A DNA stretch of 44,535 bases from Gammaproteobacteria bacterium (GTDB taxonomy: Bacteria > Pseudomonadota > Gammaproteobacteria > Steroidobacterales > Steroidobacteraceae), in contig JAABQQ010000066.1 of assembly GCA_011391405.1 (NCBI GenBank), forward strand, positions 1 through 44,535. The letters run 5' to 3'. How positions within the stretch are numbered: the first letter of the stretch is position 1; every line of letters starts with the position of its first letter. Under the pieces are notes generated by a model. The model made no database searches. It was not told where the DNA came from and saw only the letters and a program-made list of their open reading frames with translations. The position numbers and the translations under genes were made by a program. This document shows, one piece after another, positions 35,224 through 43,666 of the stretch.

Positions 35224-35412
35224 TCAGGTGCGGCTTACTGCAGGCGACTGATCCGGGGCCTTCCCCCGAGCGCGTGTCTGCCTTTCCAAGCTCGGGGGAA
35301 GGCCCCGGATCAGTCGCTTGCCGCGAGCGCGTGTCTGCCTTTCCAAGCTCGGGGGAAGGTCCCGGATCAGTCGCTTGCCGCGACCGCATGAAGCTCGGGG
35401 GATTGCGTCCGC

Positions 35413-36039
35413 CTAGCTCCGCGCCGCCGCACCTTGCCGCAAACGCGCGTGCAAGGGACTTGACCGGGGAAAGTGCGCGAGCAGGTACTCCATCTGGTCG
35501 GCCAGCACGCGCCGGCCTTTCAGGTAGATGTACTCCGCGTAGCTGGGCGTGAACGGCACGGCGATCAGCTGCAGCCTGGCCTGCTCGGGGGTCCGCCAGG
35601 CCTTGAGGTTGTTGCAGCGCCGGCAAGCCGTGACGACGTTGTTCCAGGTGTCCTGTCCACCCCGCGAAATCGGCGTGACGTGGTCGCGCGAGAGCTGGCC
35701 CGTGGGAAAGCGCTGCGCACAGTACAGGCAGAGGTAGGCGTCGCGGCGGAACAGGGTTTCGTTGTTCAACGGCGGCACGTAGCCGTGATGCCGGTCGCCG
35801 GGATTGTGGCGGTGACCGATCGTCGCCACGATCGAACTCACCTTGACGATGGTGCGCTGGCCCGTGCGCGCACAGACGCCACCCCGCAGCGAGAAGAGGG
35901 TTTGGCCGAACGCGTAGGCGACCTGTCCCATGAAGTGCAACCGGACCGCATCCCGGTAGTCGATCCACTCCAGGGGCATTCCCGAGACGTCCGTTCGCAG
36001 GACTTCCTGCGAAAGTGCGTACTGCGAAAGCGCGCGCAT
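35413..36039 (-). CDS. HNH endonuclease
   Basis: 208 residues from ATG 36039 (GTG 36075 would add 12). HNH motif LSRDHVTPISRGGQDTWNNVVTACRRCNN is the metal-dependent nuclease core, with two zinc-type CxxC pairs (CLYC and CRRC) around it. The N-terminal half 'VLRTDVSGMPLEWIDYRDAV ... GQVAYAFGQTLF' is typical of a widespread chromosomal family of stand-alone HNH proteins, not linked to phage or restriction genes here. Function unproven. Divergent from pntA. The REP cluster begins right behind its stop. Confidence 0.9.
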   Translation of the reverse strand: MRALSQYALSQEVLRTDVSGMPLEWIDYRDAVRLHFMGQVAYAFGQTLFSLRGGVCARTGQRTIVKVSSIVATIGHRHNPGDRHHGYVPPLNNETLFRRDAYLCLYCAQRFPTGQLSRDHVTPISRGGQDTWNNVVTACRRCNNLKAWRTPEQARLQLIAVPFTPSYAEYIYLKGRRVLADQMEYLLAHFPRSSPLHARLRQGAAARS

Positions 36040-36162
36040 GCCGTGAAGATACGGCACTGCTGTGCAATAATCCACGGCTGTTTTGCCACCGTGACTATCC
36101 AGAATATCCCTTTCACGGCAGCGGTTTAGCCGCGTCCGCGTTGCGGGGAGGATGCCAGAACC

Positions 36163-37758
36163 ATGTCGCTAACGATCGCAGTGCCGCGCGAAATCTACGC
36201 CGGCGAAAAACGCGTGGCCGCCGTCCCGGAAGTGGTCGAGAAGCTGCTCAAGCTCGGGTTCGCCGTCGACGTCGAAAGCGGGGCCGGGGCAGCTGCCAAC
36301 TTCAGCGACGAGTCCTACCAGGCCGCAGGCGCCCGGATCGCCGGCGATGCCGCGGAGCTGATGGACGGTGCGGACATCGTCTTCAAGGTGCGCGCGCCGA
36401 CCCCCGAAGAAATTTCGCTGCTGAAGCCGGGCACAACGCTCGTCAGCTTCATCTGGCCCGCGCAGAACCCCGAACTCATGCAGGCGCTGGCCAACCGCAG
36501 GCTCACCGTGCTGGCCATCGACTCCCTGCCGCGCCAGCTCTCCCGCGCGCAGAAGATGGACGCGCTCACCTCCATGGCCAGCATCAGCGGTTACCGCGCC
36601 GTGATCGAGGCAGCCAACGCCTTCGGCCGGTTCTTCAACGGCCAGATCACCGCGGCCGGCAAGATTCCGCCGGCCAAGGTCTTCGTCGCCGGTGCCGGTG
36701 TCGCCGGCCTGGCCGCGATCGGCACGGCCGCCAACCTGGGCGCCATCGTGCGCGCCAACGACACGCGCGCCGAGGTGGCCGACCAGGTCGTGTCGCTGGG
36801 CGGCGAATTCGTCAAGGTCGACTACGAGGAAGAAGGCTCCGGCGGTGGCGGCTACGCCAAAGTGATGAGCGAGGGCTTCCAGCAGGCCCAGCGCGAGATG
36901 TACGCAAAGCAGGCCAGGGAAGCGGACATCATCATCACGACTGCGCTGATTCCGGGCAAGCCTGCGCCAAAGCTCATCACCGTCGAGATGGTGCAGAGCA
37001 TGAAGCCGGGCAGCGTCATCGTCGACATGGCGGGCGAGCAAGGTGGTAACTGCGAGCTCACCGTTCCCGGCGAGGCCGTGGTCCGGCACGGCGTCACCAT
37101 CATCGGCTACACCGATCTCGTCAGCCGCCTGGCCAAACAGGCTTCGACCCTGTACTCGACCAACCTGCTGCGCGTGACCGAGGAGCTGTGCAAGACCAAG
37201 GACGGCGTCATCAACGTCAACATGGACGACGATGCCATTCGCGGCCTGACCGTCATCAAGGAGGGCAGCATCACCTGGCCGCCACCGCCTCCCAAGCTCC
37301 CGGCCGCGCCGCCGCAGGCGAAACCGACCGCAGCGGCTGCAACGCCCGCGAAGAAGTCTGGGCATGGCCACGGCGCAGGCGAACCCGCCTCGGCGAAGAG
37401 CCTCGCGCTGATGTTCGGCGTGGGCGCACTGCTGTTCTGGCTGGTCGGCGCCTACGCACCGGCCTCGTTCCTTTCGCACTTCACCGTCTTCGTGCTGGCC
37501 TGCTTCGTCGGCTACATGGTGGTGTGGAACGTCACGCCTGCGTTGCATACGCCGCTGATGAGCGTGACCAACGCCATCTCCAGCATCATCGCGATCGGCG
37601 CACTCGTGCAGGTGGCGCCGCCACTCGGTGCAGGGGCGGACGGTCGGCCCGGCACGCTGATCCTCGGCCTCGCGGTCGCTGCGCTCACGCTCACCGCGAT
37701 CAACATGTTCGGCGGCTTCGCCGTCACCCGTCGCATGCTTGCGATGTTCCGGAAATAA
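36163..37758 (+). CDS. pntA: NAD(P) transhydrogenase subunit alpha
   Basis: 531 residues, full single-chain PntA (domain I NAD-binding plus the C-terminal membrane helices), like E. coli (510). Motifs include the N-terminal [43 protein letters not shown] and the NAD-binding Rossmann loop [21 protein letters not shown] Pro/Ala/Lys-rich linker (about 375-405) leads to four helices after residue 410. With PntB it couples proton entry to NADPH production. A weak promoter can be argued upstream (TTGCCA 36083-36088, poor -10). Confidence 0.95.
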   Translation: MSLTIAVPREIYAGEKRVAAVPEVVEKLLKLGFAVDVESGAGAAANFSDESYQAAGARIAGDAAELMDGADIVFKVRAPTPEEISLLKPGTTLVSFIWPAQNPELMQALANRRLTVLAIDSLPRQLSRAQKMDALTSMASISGYRAVIEAANAFGRFFNGQITAAGKIPPAKVFVAGAGVAGLAAIGTAANLGAIVRANDTRAEVADQVVSLGGEFVKVDYEEEGSGGGGYAKVMSEGFQQAQREMYAKQAREADIIITTALIPGKPAPKLITVEMVQSMKPGSVIVDMAGEQGGNCELTVPGEAVVRHGVTIIGYTDLVSRLAKQASTLYSTNLLRVTEELCKTKDGVINVNMDDDAIRGLTVIKEGSITWPPPPPKLPAAPPQAKPTAAAATPAKKSGHGHGAGEPASAKSLALMFGVGALLFWLVGAYAPASFLSHFTVFVLACFVGYMVVWNVTPALHTPLMSVTNAISSIIAIGALVQVAPPLGAGADGRPGTLILGLAVAALTLTAINMFGGFAVTRRMLAMFRK

Positions 37759-37771
37759 AGGGGACTCAAGC

Positions 37772-39181
37772 ATGTCCGCCAATCTAGCCTCGGTGGCCTA
37801 CATCGCCGCCACCATCCTGTTCATCCTGAGCCTCGGTGGTCTCTCCAATCCGGAGTCTTCGCGGCGCGGCAACTTCTACGGCATCGTCGGCATGACGATT
37901 GCCGTGCTCGCGACCGTGTTCGGTCCGCGCGTCACCCTCGCCGGCATCCCTTACATCGTCGGCGCGCTCCTGGTCGGCGGATCGCTCGGTCTGTACGCCG
38001 CGAAGAAAGTGCAGATGACGCAGATGCCGGAACTGGTCGCGCTGATGCACAGCCTCGTCGGCCTGGCGGCGTGCCTGGTCGGCTTCGCGAGCTACGTCGA
38101 CACCTCGATCGTCCTGGTCGGCGCCGAGAAGACCATCCACGAAGTCGAGATCTACATCGGCATCCTGATCGGTGCGGTCACGTTCTCGGGTTCGGTCATT
38201 GCGTTCGGCAAGCTCTCGGGCAAGATCGGCGGCAAACCGCTGCTGCTGCCCGCACGGCACTGGCTGAACCTCGCGGGGCTGCTCGGCGTGATCTGGTTCG
38301 GCGGGCAGTTCCTGAACGCGCACGATATCAACGCGGGGATGCTGCCGCTCGCCGCGATGACGGTGATCGCGCTGCTGTTCGGCATCCACATGGTGATGGC
38401 GATCGGCGGTGCCGACATGCCGGTCGTGGTGTCCATGCTCAACAGCTATTCCGGCTGGGCCGCGGCGGCGACGGGCTTCATGCTGTCGAACGACCTGCTG
38501 ATCGTCGTCGGCGCGCTGGTCGGCTCGTCGGGCGCGATCCTGTCCTACATCATGTGCCGCGCGATGAACCGCAACTTCATCAGCGTCATCGCTGGCGGCT
38601 TCGGCACGGGCGGTGGCACGACGCCAGCCGCCGCGGGTGCCCAGCCCGCCGGCGAAGTGACAGCCATCAGCGCCGCCGAGACCGCAGAGCTGCTGCGCGA
38701 CGCGAAGAGCGTGATCATCGTGCCGGGCTACGGCATGGCCGTCGCCCAGGCGCAGCACACCGTGTACGAAATCACCAAGCACCTGCGCGAGAAGGGCGTC
38801 AACGTGCGCTTCGGCATCCATCCGGTCGCGGGCCGCATGCCGGGGCACATGAACGTGCTGCTGGCCGAGGCCAAGGTGCCCTACGACATCGTGTTCGAGA
38901 TGGACGAACTCAACGACGACTTCCCCAGCACCGACGTCTCGATGGTGATTGGCGCCAACGACATCGTGAACCCAGCTGCGGAAGACGATCCCACGAGCCC
39001 GATCGCGGGCATGCCGGTGCTGCAGGTGTGGAAGTCGAAGACGTCGATCGTGATGAAGCGCTCGATGGCGTCGGGTTATGCCGGTGTCGACAATCCGCTG
39101 TTCTACAAGGAGAACAACCGGATGTTGTTCGGCGACGCGAAGAAGATGCTCGACGAGGTGCTGGTCGCGCTGAAGAGCTGA
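37772..39181 (+). CDS. pntB: NAD(P) transhydrogenase subunit beta
   Basis: 469 residues with about nine membrane helices followed by a soluble NADP-binding domain (about 305-469). Family motifs are [59 protein letters not shown], and [18 protein letters not shown] precedes the ATG. 13 bases separate it from pntA, so the two form a clear operon. Confidence 0.96.
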   Translation: MSANLASVAYIAATILFILSLGGLSNPESSRRGNFYGIVGMTIAVLATVFGPRVTLAGIPYIVGALLVGGSLGLYAAKKVQMTQMPELVALMHSLVGLAACLVGFASYVDTSIVLVGAEKTIHEVEIYIGILIGAVTFSGSVIAFGKLSGKIGGKPLLLPARHWLNLAGLLGVIWFGGQFLNAHDINAGMLPLAAMTVIALLFGIHMVMAIGGADMPVVVSMLNSYSGWAAAATGFMLSNDLLIVVGALVGSSGAILSYIMCRAMNRNFISVIAGGFGTGGGTTPAAAGAQPAGEVTAISAAETAELLRDAKSVIIVPGYGMAVAQAQHTVYEITKHLREKGVNVRFGIHPVAGRMPGHMNVLLAEAKVPYDIVFEMDELNDDFPSTDVSMVIGANDIVNPAAEDDPTSPIAGMPVLQVWKSKTSIVMKRSMASGYAGVDNPLFYKENNRMLFGDAKKMLDEVLVALKS

Positions 39182-39235
39182 GGCCTGCGGTGGCTCGCAC
39201 CTTGCGGCGGGGCGTCGGGTTGCTCAAGGGCCAGG

Positions 39236-39460
39236 TCTCTGTGCAGGGCATGCTTTTCTTCCGCACGCCGAGGTCTCACGCGCTTCGCCGCGAAATAGGA
39301 AATAGAAATAGGGGACGCTCACCTATTTCACCTGTCTCTCCTCACCTGTTTCATGAGAAACAGGTGAGCGTCCCCTATTTCCTATTTCGCGGCGGCGATC
39401 CTTGCTCGAGCGGCGGCGTTCGACACGGCGTGCGGAAGAAAAGCATGCCCTGCACAGAGA
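39236..39460. repeat. 225-bp palindromic element (MITE/REP-like)
   Basis: Outer arms 39236-39270 and 39426-39460 are perfect 35-bp inverted repeats. An inner imperfect pair centres on GGGGACGCTCACC (left about 39287-39325, right about 39361-39395). The centre has a perfect 12-bp hairpin CTCACCTGTTTC/GAAACAGGTGAG (39341-39352, 39357-39368, loop ATGA). A 437-base intergenic region after pntB carries it, and no transposase is encoded. It could fold as the pntB 3' structure, though no U-tract follows. Confidence 0.82.
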
Positions 39461-39478
39461 ACCCGGCACCGCGCGTTC

Positions 39479-39516
39479 GCTGCTCCGCTGAACGCCGCTG
39501 ACGCAGCGCTCAGGTC
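39479..39516. repeat. direct repeat flanking the four-domain vWA gene, copy 1
   Basis: The last 26 bases (39491-39516) are identical to 41595-41620, and the preceding bases are similar. It contains GCTG-ACG-CAGC, a small hairpin typical of REP cores. Copy 1 overlaps the candidate promoter region of the vWA gene. Confidence 0.75.
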
Positions 39517-39522
39517 CCACCG

Positions 39523-39528
39523 TATAAT
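39523..39528 (+). promoter_or_regulatory. candidate -10 box for the four-domain vWA gene
   Basis: Perfect TATAAT 91 bases before ATG 39619. The -35 region is weak (TGACGC, spacer 18). Confidence 0.4.
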
Positions 39529-39618
39529 CGACCCCGACGGACTGGCCCGATGCCGCGCATCCTCGGAACGGGATCCCGCCCGCCATCTCGGTAGCCTTCG
39601 TCCATCACGGAGCATCCC

Positions 39619-41511
39619 ATGGCCGCGAGACACCTGGTCCTGCTGATGTTTTCAGTGGCGTGGCTTTCCGACGCCCTCGCCGAGCCGACGGTAGACGCGC
39701 CTGCCAGCGCCGGTGTCGGCTCCGAGGTGGCCGTCACCGTCAGCGGGACCGACAATCCCCGGGACTTCGTCACGATCGTGCCGAAGGGCGACCGCGAGGG
39801 GAACTACGGCGGCTATCAGTACGTCCAGAAGCCCGGCACGTTCAAGCTGACCGCGCCTGCGGAGCCGGGCGACTACGAAGTGCGCGTGCTCGGTGCGGAT
39901 TCGCCGTACCCGACGCTTGCGCGGCGGCCGATCCTCATCGACGCCGTCGCAGCGACGCTCGTGGCCCCGGAGCAGGTGCCGGCAGGAGCGAAGTTCCAGG
40001 TGAAGTGGTCGGGGCCAGACAACCCGCGCGACTATGTCGGGATCGGAAATGCCGCGCAGCCCTACGTCAGCTACGTCTACACGAAAGCTGGCAATCCGGC
40101 GTCGCTGACGGCGCCGGATAAGGCCGGCGAGTATGAGCTGCGGTACTTCCTTGGCGAAAAGGACACCGTGATCGGCACGCGCCGCATCAACGTGGGCGGC
40201 GTCACGGCGACCGTCTCGGCACCCGCGCAGGTGGCGGCCGGCGCGAAGTTCGCGGTCGCGTGGACCGGGCCCAGTAACGCCCGCGACTTCGTGACGCTGG
40301 TGAAAGCCGGGGCTCCGGAGAAACAGTACGAGCGCTACGCCTACACGTCGAAGGGCAGTCCGTTGCAGCTCACCGCGCCCGACGAGCCGGGCGACTATGA
40401 ACTGCGCTACCTCACGGCGCAGTCCTACACCACGCTTGGCCGCGCGACGGTCAAGGTGACGCCGATCAGTGCCTCGATCGAGGGACCCGCCGACGCCGTT
40501 GCGGGCGCCACTATTCCGGTCAGGTGGCAGGGACCGAACAACGTGAACGACTACGTCACCGTGCTGCCGAAGGGCGCACGGGAGGGCGAGAGCGGAAATT
40601 ACCGCTACACGACCCATGGCAACCCGGCCATGGTCCTCGCACCGCTCGCGCCGGGCGATTACGAGTTGCGGTACTCGACGGGACAGTCCCATGCCACGCT
40701 TGCGCGGGCGGCGATCCGCATCACGCCCGGGAAGCTGGAGCCGGGCTTTGTCGCGGTTACGGTTGCACAGGGCCCGGCCGCGGGAAATGCCGTCGAGATC
40801 ATCCTGGACGCATCGGGCAGCATGCTGCAGAAGATCGGCAAGGAGCGGCGCATCGACATCGCGAAGCAGACACTCTCCCACCTCATCAATTCCGGCATTC
40901 CCGCCGGTACGCCGTTCGCGTTGCGAGTGTTCGGTCGCGAGGTGGATTCCTGCCAGTCAGATCTCGACATTGCGCTCGGACCGCTTAATGCAGCCGCCGT
41001 CGCCGCGCGCATCGCCAGGCTCGAGGCGAAGAATGGCGCGAAGACGCCGATCGGCGCATCGCTCGACAAAGTGGCTGATGACCTGCGGGGCGTCCGCGGC
41101 GAGCGGCTCGTCATACTTCTAACGGACGGGGAAGAGACCTGCGGCGGGGATCCGGCGGCCGCGATCGAGAAACTAAGGCAGTCCGGTGCGGCCGTGCGCG
41201 TGAACATCGTCGGTTTCGCGATCGACGATCAGACACTCGCCGCGACATTCCGGCACTGGTCGGATGCGGGCGGCGGGCTCTATTTCGATGCGCGCGACGC
41301 CTCGAGCCTCGACCAGGCACTGACGCGAGCGCTGCAGCCTGCGGTGGAACTCGTCGACGGCAAGGGGCAGGTGGTCGCGCAAGGGCTCGCGGGCACCGAC
41401 GCGCCGCTCAGCGCGATGCCCGGCAACTACACGGTCCGGCTCAAGGGCCGGTCGAGCGAGGCGCAGCCCGTGCAGGTCAAGGCGAAGGCAACGACAACCG
41501 TCGCGTTTTGA
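39619..41511 (+). CDS. secreted vWA protein with four repeated beta domains
   Basis: 630 residues with signal peptide (about 5-21, ALA|E). Residues 23-380 consist of four repeats of about 90 residues, each with 'aPxxVxaGxxxxVxWxGPxNxxDYVTxxxxG' and ending 'LTAPxxPGDYELRYxxxxxxxTLxR': an Ig-like/beta-sandwich series. A vWA domain (about 388-570) follows with a complete MIDAS: D397-A-S399-G-S401, TPIGAS Thr, and LLTDGEE Asp. A short beta tail (570-630) resembles a further sandwich. A periplasmic or exported adhesion/complex-assembly role is inferred. It is unlinked to the eleven-gene vWA operon, but it is the window's third vWA gene. Confidence 0.9.
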   Translation: MAARHLVLLMFSVAWLSDALAEPTVDAPASAGVGSEVAVTVSGTDNPRDFVTIVPKGDREGNYGGYQYVQKPGTFKLTAPAEPGDYEVRVLGADSPYPTLARRPILIDAVAATLVAPEQVPAGAKFQVKWSGPDNPRDYVGIGNAAQPYVSYVYTKAGNPASLTAPDKAGEYELRYFLGEKDTVIGTRRINVGGVTATVSAPAQVAAGAKFAVAWTGPSNARDFVTLVKAGAPEKQYERYAYTSKGSPLQLTAPDEPGDYELRYLTAQSYTTLGRATVKVTPISASIEGPADAVAGATIPVRWQGPNNVNDYVTVLPKGAREGESGNYRYTTHGNPAMVLAPLAPGDYELRYSTGQSHATLARAAIRITPGKLEPGFVAVTVAQGPAAGNAVEIILDASGSMLQKIGKERRIDIAKQTLSHLINSGIPAGTPFALRVFGREVDSCQSDLDIALGPLNAAAVAARIARLEAKNGAKTPIGASLDKVADDLRGVRGERLVILLTDGEETCGGDPAAAIEKLRQSGAAVRVNIVGFAIDDQTLAATFRHWSDAGGGLYFDARDASSLDQALTRALQPAVELVDGKGQVVAQGLAGTDAPLSAMPGNYTVRLKGRSSEAQPVQVKAKATTTVAF

Positions 41512-41577
41512 AGCGCGGGCGCTTGGAAGGGGGAACGAGATCGCCGTCCATTCCTGCTTGCTGAAATGCGCAATGAC

Positions 41578-41592
41578 GTGGCGGGGCGCCAC
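41578..41592. terminator. weak hairpin downstream of the ECF sigma operon
   Basis: GTGGCG-GGG-CGCCAC is a perfect 6-bp stem 22 bases beyond the last stop of the minus-strand operon. No T-run follows on either strand, so intrinsic termination is doubtful. Confidence 0.25.
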
Positions 41593-41620
41593 TAAACGCC
41601 GCTGACGCAGCGCTCAGGTC
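41583..41620. repeat. direct repeat flanking the four-domain vWA gene, copy 2
   Basis: Same 26-base block as 39491-39516, here 41595-41620, in the same orientation and including the last codons and stop of the DUF3106 gene. The pair brackets the vWA gene. Confidence 0.75.
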
Positions 41621-42177
41621 GCGCCGCGCCCCTGCCGTTCCTGCATGTGCTTGCGCATCTGCTCGCGCTGTTCCGGCGGCGCGTTTTTCCAGCGCTCCTT
41701 CATCTTCTGCCGCTGCTCGGGCGACATGTCCTGCCAGCGCTCGCGCAGTTGCTCGCGCTGCTCGGGCGGCAACGACTGGTACTTGTGGAACCCCTCGCGC
41801 AGCCGCTGCTGGTCTGCCGGTGGCAGATCGCGAAACTGCTGGTACCGCTGACGCACTTTCTGCCGCTCCGCCGGCGGCAGGCTCTGCCACTGCTGGAACC
41901 GCTGCTGCGCCTGCTGCTGTTGTTCTGGCGTCATTTGCTGCCAGCGATCCGCACCGCGCGCAAATGCCTGCTGCCGTCCCGGCGGCAACTGATTCCAGCG
42001 CTCGCGATACGGTTCCAGCACCGTCTGCTGCTCGGACGTGAGCTGGGTCCACGGCACACCGGGTGCCGGCTGCGACGTGCTGGACGACGCCGCGTCGTCG
42101 GCCGCGACGGCCGGTGCGGCACAGAGCCACGCTGCGGCGAGCAGCGCGACAGCGAACAGCGATGGATGGGTTTTCAT
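41614..42177 (-). CDS. DUF3106 family exported Gln/Arg/Glu-rich protein
   Basis: 187 residues with signal peptide (ending AAPAVAA). The rest is seven or eight repeats of the form (L/M)(S/P)PEQRQ.M..RW..., e.g. LPPAERQKVRQRYQQFRDL, MSPEQRQKMKERWKN, the DUF3106 pattern. The helical charged repeats resemble CpxP/Spy-type periplasmic proteins (LTxxQ repeats), so an envelope-stress or metal-sensing role with the ECF sigma factor is plausible but inferred. Start ATG overlaps the upstream stop by ATGA. Confidence 0.86.
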   Translation of the reverse strand: MKTHPSLFAVALLAAAWLCAAPAVAADDAASSSTSQPAPGVPWTQLTSEQQTVLEPYRERWNQLPPGRQQAFARGADRWQQMTPEQQQQAQQRFQQWQSLPPAERQKVRQRYQQFRDLPPADQQRLREGFHKYQSLPPEQREQLRERWQDMSPEQRQKMKERWKNAPPEQREQMRKHMQERQGRGAT

Positions 42178-42452
42178 GGTTTGCGCTCCGTCGTCGCGGG
42201 CGGCGGCGCGGCACCGCGCTGCGCCGTCGTGGGTTGCGATTGAGTCGGGGTGCGAGCGGCAGGCTGAGCGGCAGCAATTGCAGCGGCGGCGCTCGCGACG
42301 AGCCAGTCCGCGTCGTCGGACTCCCAGCTCCCGAGGTACTCGAGGAATTCTTCCGGGACAGGCGACGTATCGGCCGCCGCAGCCGCGCCGCTCGCGGTCA
42401 ACGCGGCGAGCAGCAGGACCTGGCCGGATCGCGAAGAATTGCGCCTGGCCAT
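42174..42452 (-). CDS. small exported protein of the ECF operon
   Basis: 92 residues from ATG 42452, with signal peptide (QVLLLAALTASGAAA|A). The mature part starts 'ADTSPVPEEFLEYLGSWESDDADWLVA', a pattern seen beside DUF3106/ECF genes, then becomes Ala/Pro/Thr-rich. The frame extends upstream to 42497, but that would overlap the preceding gene. No function can be given. Confidence 0.72.
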   Translation of the reverse strand: MARRNSSRSGQVLLLAALTASGAAAAADTSPVPEEFLEYLGSWESDDADWLVASAAAAIAAAQPAARTPTQSQPTTAQRGAAPPPATTERKP

Positions 42453-42453
42453 G

Positions 42454-42864
42454 TCAGCCCACCCCATCGTCAGCCGTTTCGAGCTCGACCCAGGCATAGA
42501 ACTCGAGATCCGCCTCGGTCGCGAGGTCGAGATCCTCGCCCGCTGTCAGCAGTTCGAGTGGATCCTGCGGGACGTCGGCATTCGTTGGAGTGGCAGCGAC
42601 CTGCGCGGGCGCACCGGTCTCCGACGGCGAGCGCAGCAACAGCACCGCGGCCAGCACACTGGCGGCGAGCGCACCGACGGGCGCCCAGGCCGTCCATCGC
42701 CATCCGGTGCGCTTGCGACCTGCGGCCGCTTCGAGCGCCTGCCGCCGCGACCGGTTCAAACGCGAGAGCGTGGCCGCATCGAGGTCGTCGACACTGGCCT
42801 TGAACACATTGCGCGCATGCCGCTCCAGCTCGGCATCGTCGCGGTCGTCGGGGTGCTCTCTCAT
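42454..42864 (-). CDS. putative anti-sigma factor / DUF3619-like membrane protein
   Basis: 136 residues. The cytoplasmic N-terminus (about 1-53) is helical and charged (DDAELERHARNVFKASVDDLDAAT, LSRLNRSRRQALE), followed by one membrane helix (about 58-77, WAPVGALAASVLAAVLLL) and an acidic periplasmic tail. This size, topology and position directly after an ECF sigma gene (ATGA overlap) are what is expected of an anti-sigma factor. Similar genes are annotated DUF3619. No ZAS zinc motif (HxxxCxxC) is present. Confidence 0.72.
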   Translation of the reverse strand: MREHPDDRDDAELERHARNVFKASVDDLDAATLSRLNRSRRQALEAAAGRKRTGWRWTAWAPVGALAASVLAAVLLLRSPSETGAPAQVAATPTNADVPQDPLELLTAGEDLDLATEADLEFYAWVELETADDGVG

Positions 42865-43490
42865 GGTCGTACCTCGGCAAGTTCAGCGCGCAGCGCCTGC
42901 AACGCGCGGAAATAGTGTGTCTTCACGCTGCCTTCGCTGCAGTCCATCGCGGCAGCAGTCGCCGCCACGTCGAGACCCTCCAGGCAGCGCAACGAGAACG
43001 CCTCGAGCTGTCGCGCCGGTAAACGGCGCAGGGCTCGGTCCAGATGCCGCATCGCCTCGTCCGTGGCGAGCTGCTGCAGGGGCCCGGGTGCGGAATCCGC
43101 CACCCGCTCGAGCGGGTCCTCGCCGCCATCCTCATCCTGGCGTGCTGCGCCGGGCAGCAGGCCGAAGAACCGTCGCCGCACCCCGTGGCGCCGCTGCAGG
43201 TCGCGGATGCCGTTGTAGAGAATGCGATAAAACAGCGGCTTCCATTCCGCGACGGGACGCGACCCATAGCTCTGCGCCAGGCGCAGCATCGCGACCTGCA
43301 CCACGTCGTGGGCGTCGTCAGAATCGCGAAGCGCGCACTGCGCGATCCGGAAGGCGCGGCGCTCGACGCCGGCCAGGAATCGGTCAAGCTCGCGTACCTG
43401 CGCTGCGTCCAGTCGACCCTCCCCGAGTTCGCGCAATGCGGTGTTTGCCGCAAGACCGGCGCCTGCCCCGAGACTAGCAAAGCCTTGCAT
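42861..43490 (-). CDS. ECF-type RNA polymerase sigma factor
   Basis: 209 residues. Region 2 (about 37-105) includes ERRAFRIAQCALRDSDDAHDVVQVAMLRLAQ, with the core-binding and -10-reading helices, and 'EWKPLFYRILYNGIRDLQRR'. Region 4 (about 145-200) has 'RALRRLPARQLEAFSLRCLEGLDVAATAAAMDCSEGSVKTHYFRALQAL', the helix-turn-helix for the -35. About 36 residues precede the conserved start of region 2, so the true start may lie inside. An internal ATG is absent, and the ATG at 43490 is kept. Confidence 0.92.
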   Translation of the reverse strand: MQGFASLGAGAGLAANTALRELGEGRLDAAQVRELDRFLAGVERRAFRIAQCALRDSDDAHDVVQVAMLRLAQSYGSRPVAEWKPLFYRILYNGIRDLQRRHGVRRRFFGLLPGAARQDEDGGEDPLERVADSAPGPLQQLATDEAMRHLDRALRRLPARQLEAFSLRCLEGLDVAATAAAMDCSEGSVKTHYFRALQALRAELAEVRP

Positions 43491-43493
43491 GCC

Positions 43494-43518
43494 GTAGACT
43501 CACGTTCACCGCGGTTCC
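43494..43518 (-). promoter_or_regulatory. candidate autoregulated ECF promoter
   Basis: On the minus strand GGAAC (43518-43514), a 15-base spacer and TCTAC (43498-43494) resemble RpoE-type ECF promoters. It ends 4 bases before the annotated ATG, which is too close unless translation starts further inside the gene. Confidence 0.35.
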
Positions 43519-43666
43519 ATCCTCGTCCTGCCCAAACAACGCCTTGTGGAACAAATGGTTGACGTGGCGCACTGCAAAGAGATGTGCACTTCCCTGGCGC
43601 TGCTGCCGACGGACAATCGCGCCGGGTCGACGGATTACGCGGCGGGGCTGCGAACAGCCGTGGCAT

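Larger units (their letters stand above)
34888..35378. repeat. cluster of 52-bp REP-like repeats in both orientations
   Basis: The 546-base gap between acs and the HNH gene has no supported gene. Four full 52-bp copies are present: 34888-34939 and 34945-34996 (plus), 35270-35321 and 35327-35378 (minus). Partial copies lie at 34997-35026 (minus) and 35240-35270 (plus). The core contains CCTTCCCCCGAGCTTGGAAA, and neighbouring copies form large inverted repeats (for example 34949-34974 with 34997-35022). Copies within a pair start 57 bases apart. Such arrays in bacteria are usually REP/BIME elements. Confidence 0.85.

Noticed and set aside
34867..35412. CRISPR array
   Set aside because: Repeats are in both orientations, contain long internal inverted repeats and have no unique spacers of constant length; no cas genes.
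35413..36039. Homing or restriction HNH in a mobile element
   Set aside because: No intron, intein, methylase or phage context; it matches a common chromosomal stand-alone family.
36169..37782. 537-codon open frame opposite pntA
   Set aside because: Exactly antisense to an unmistakable pntA; Asp/His/Arg-rich with no family motif.
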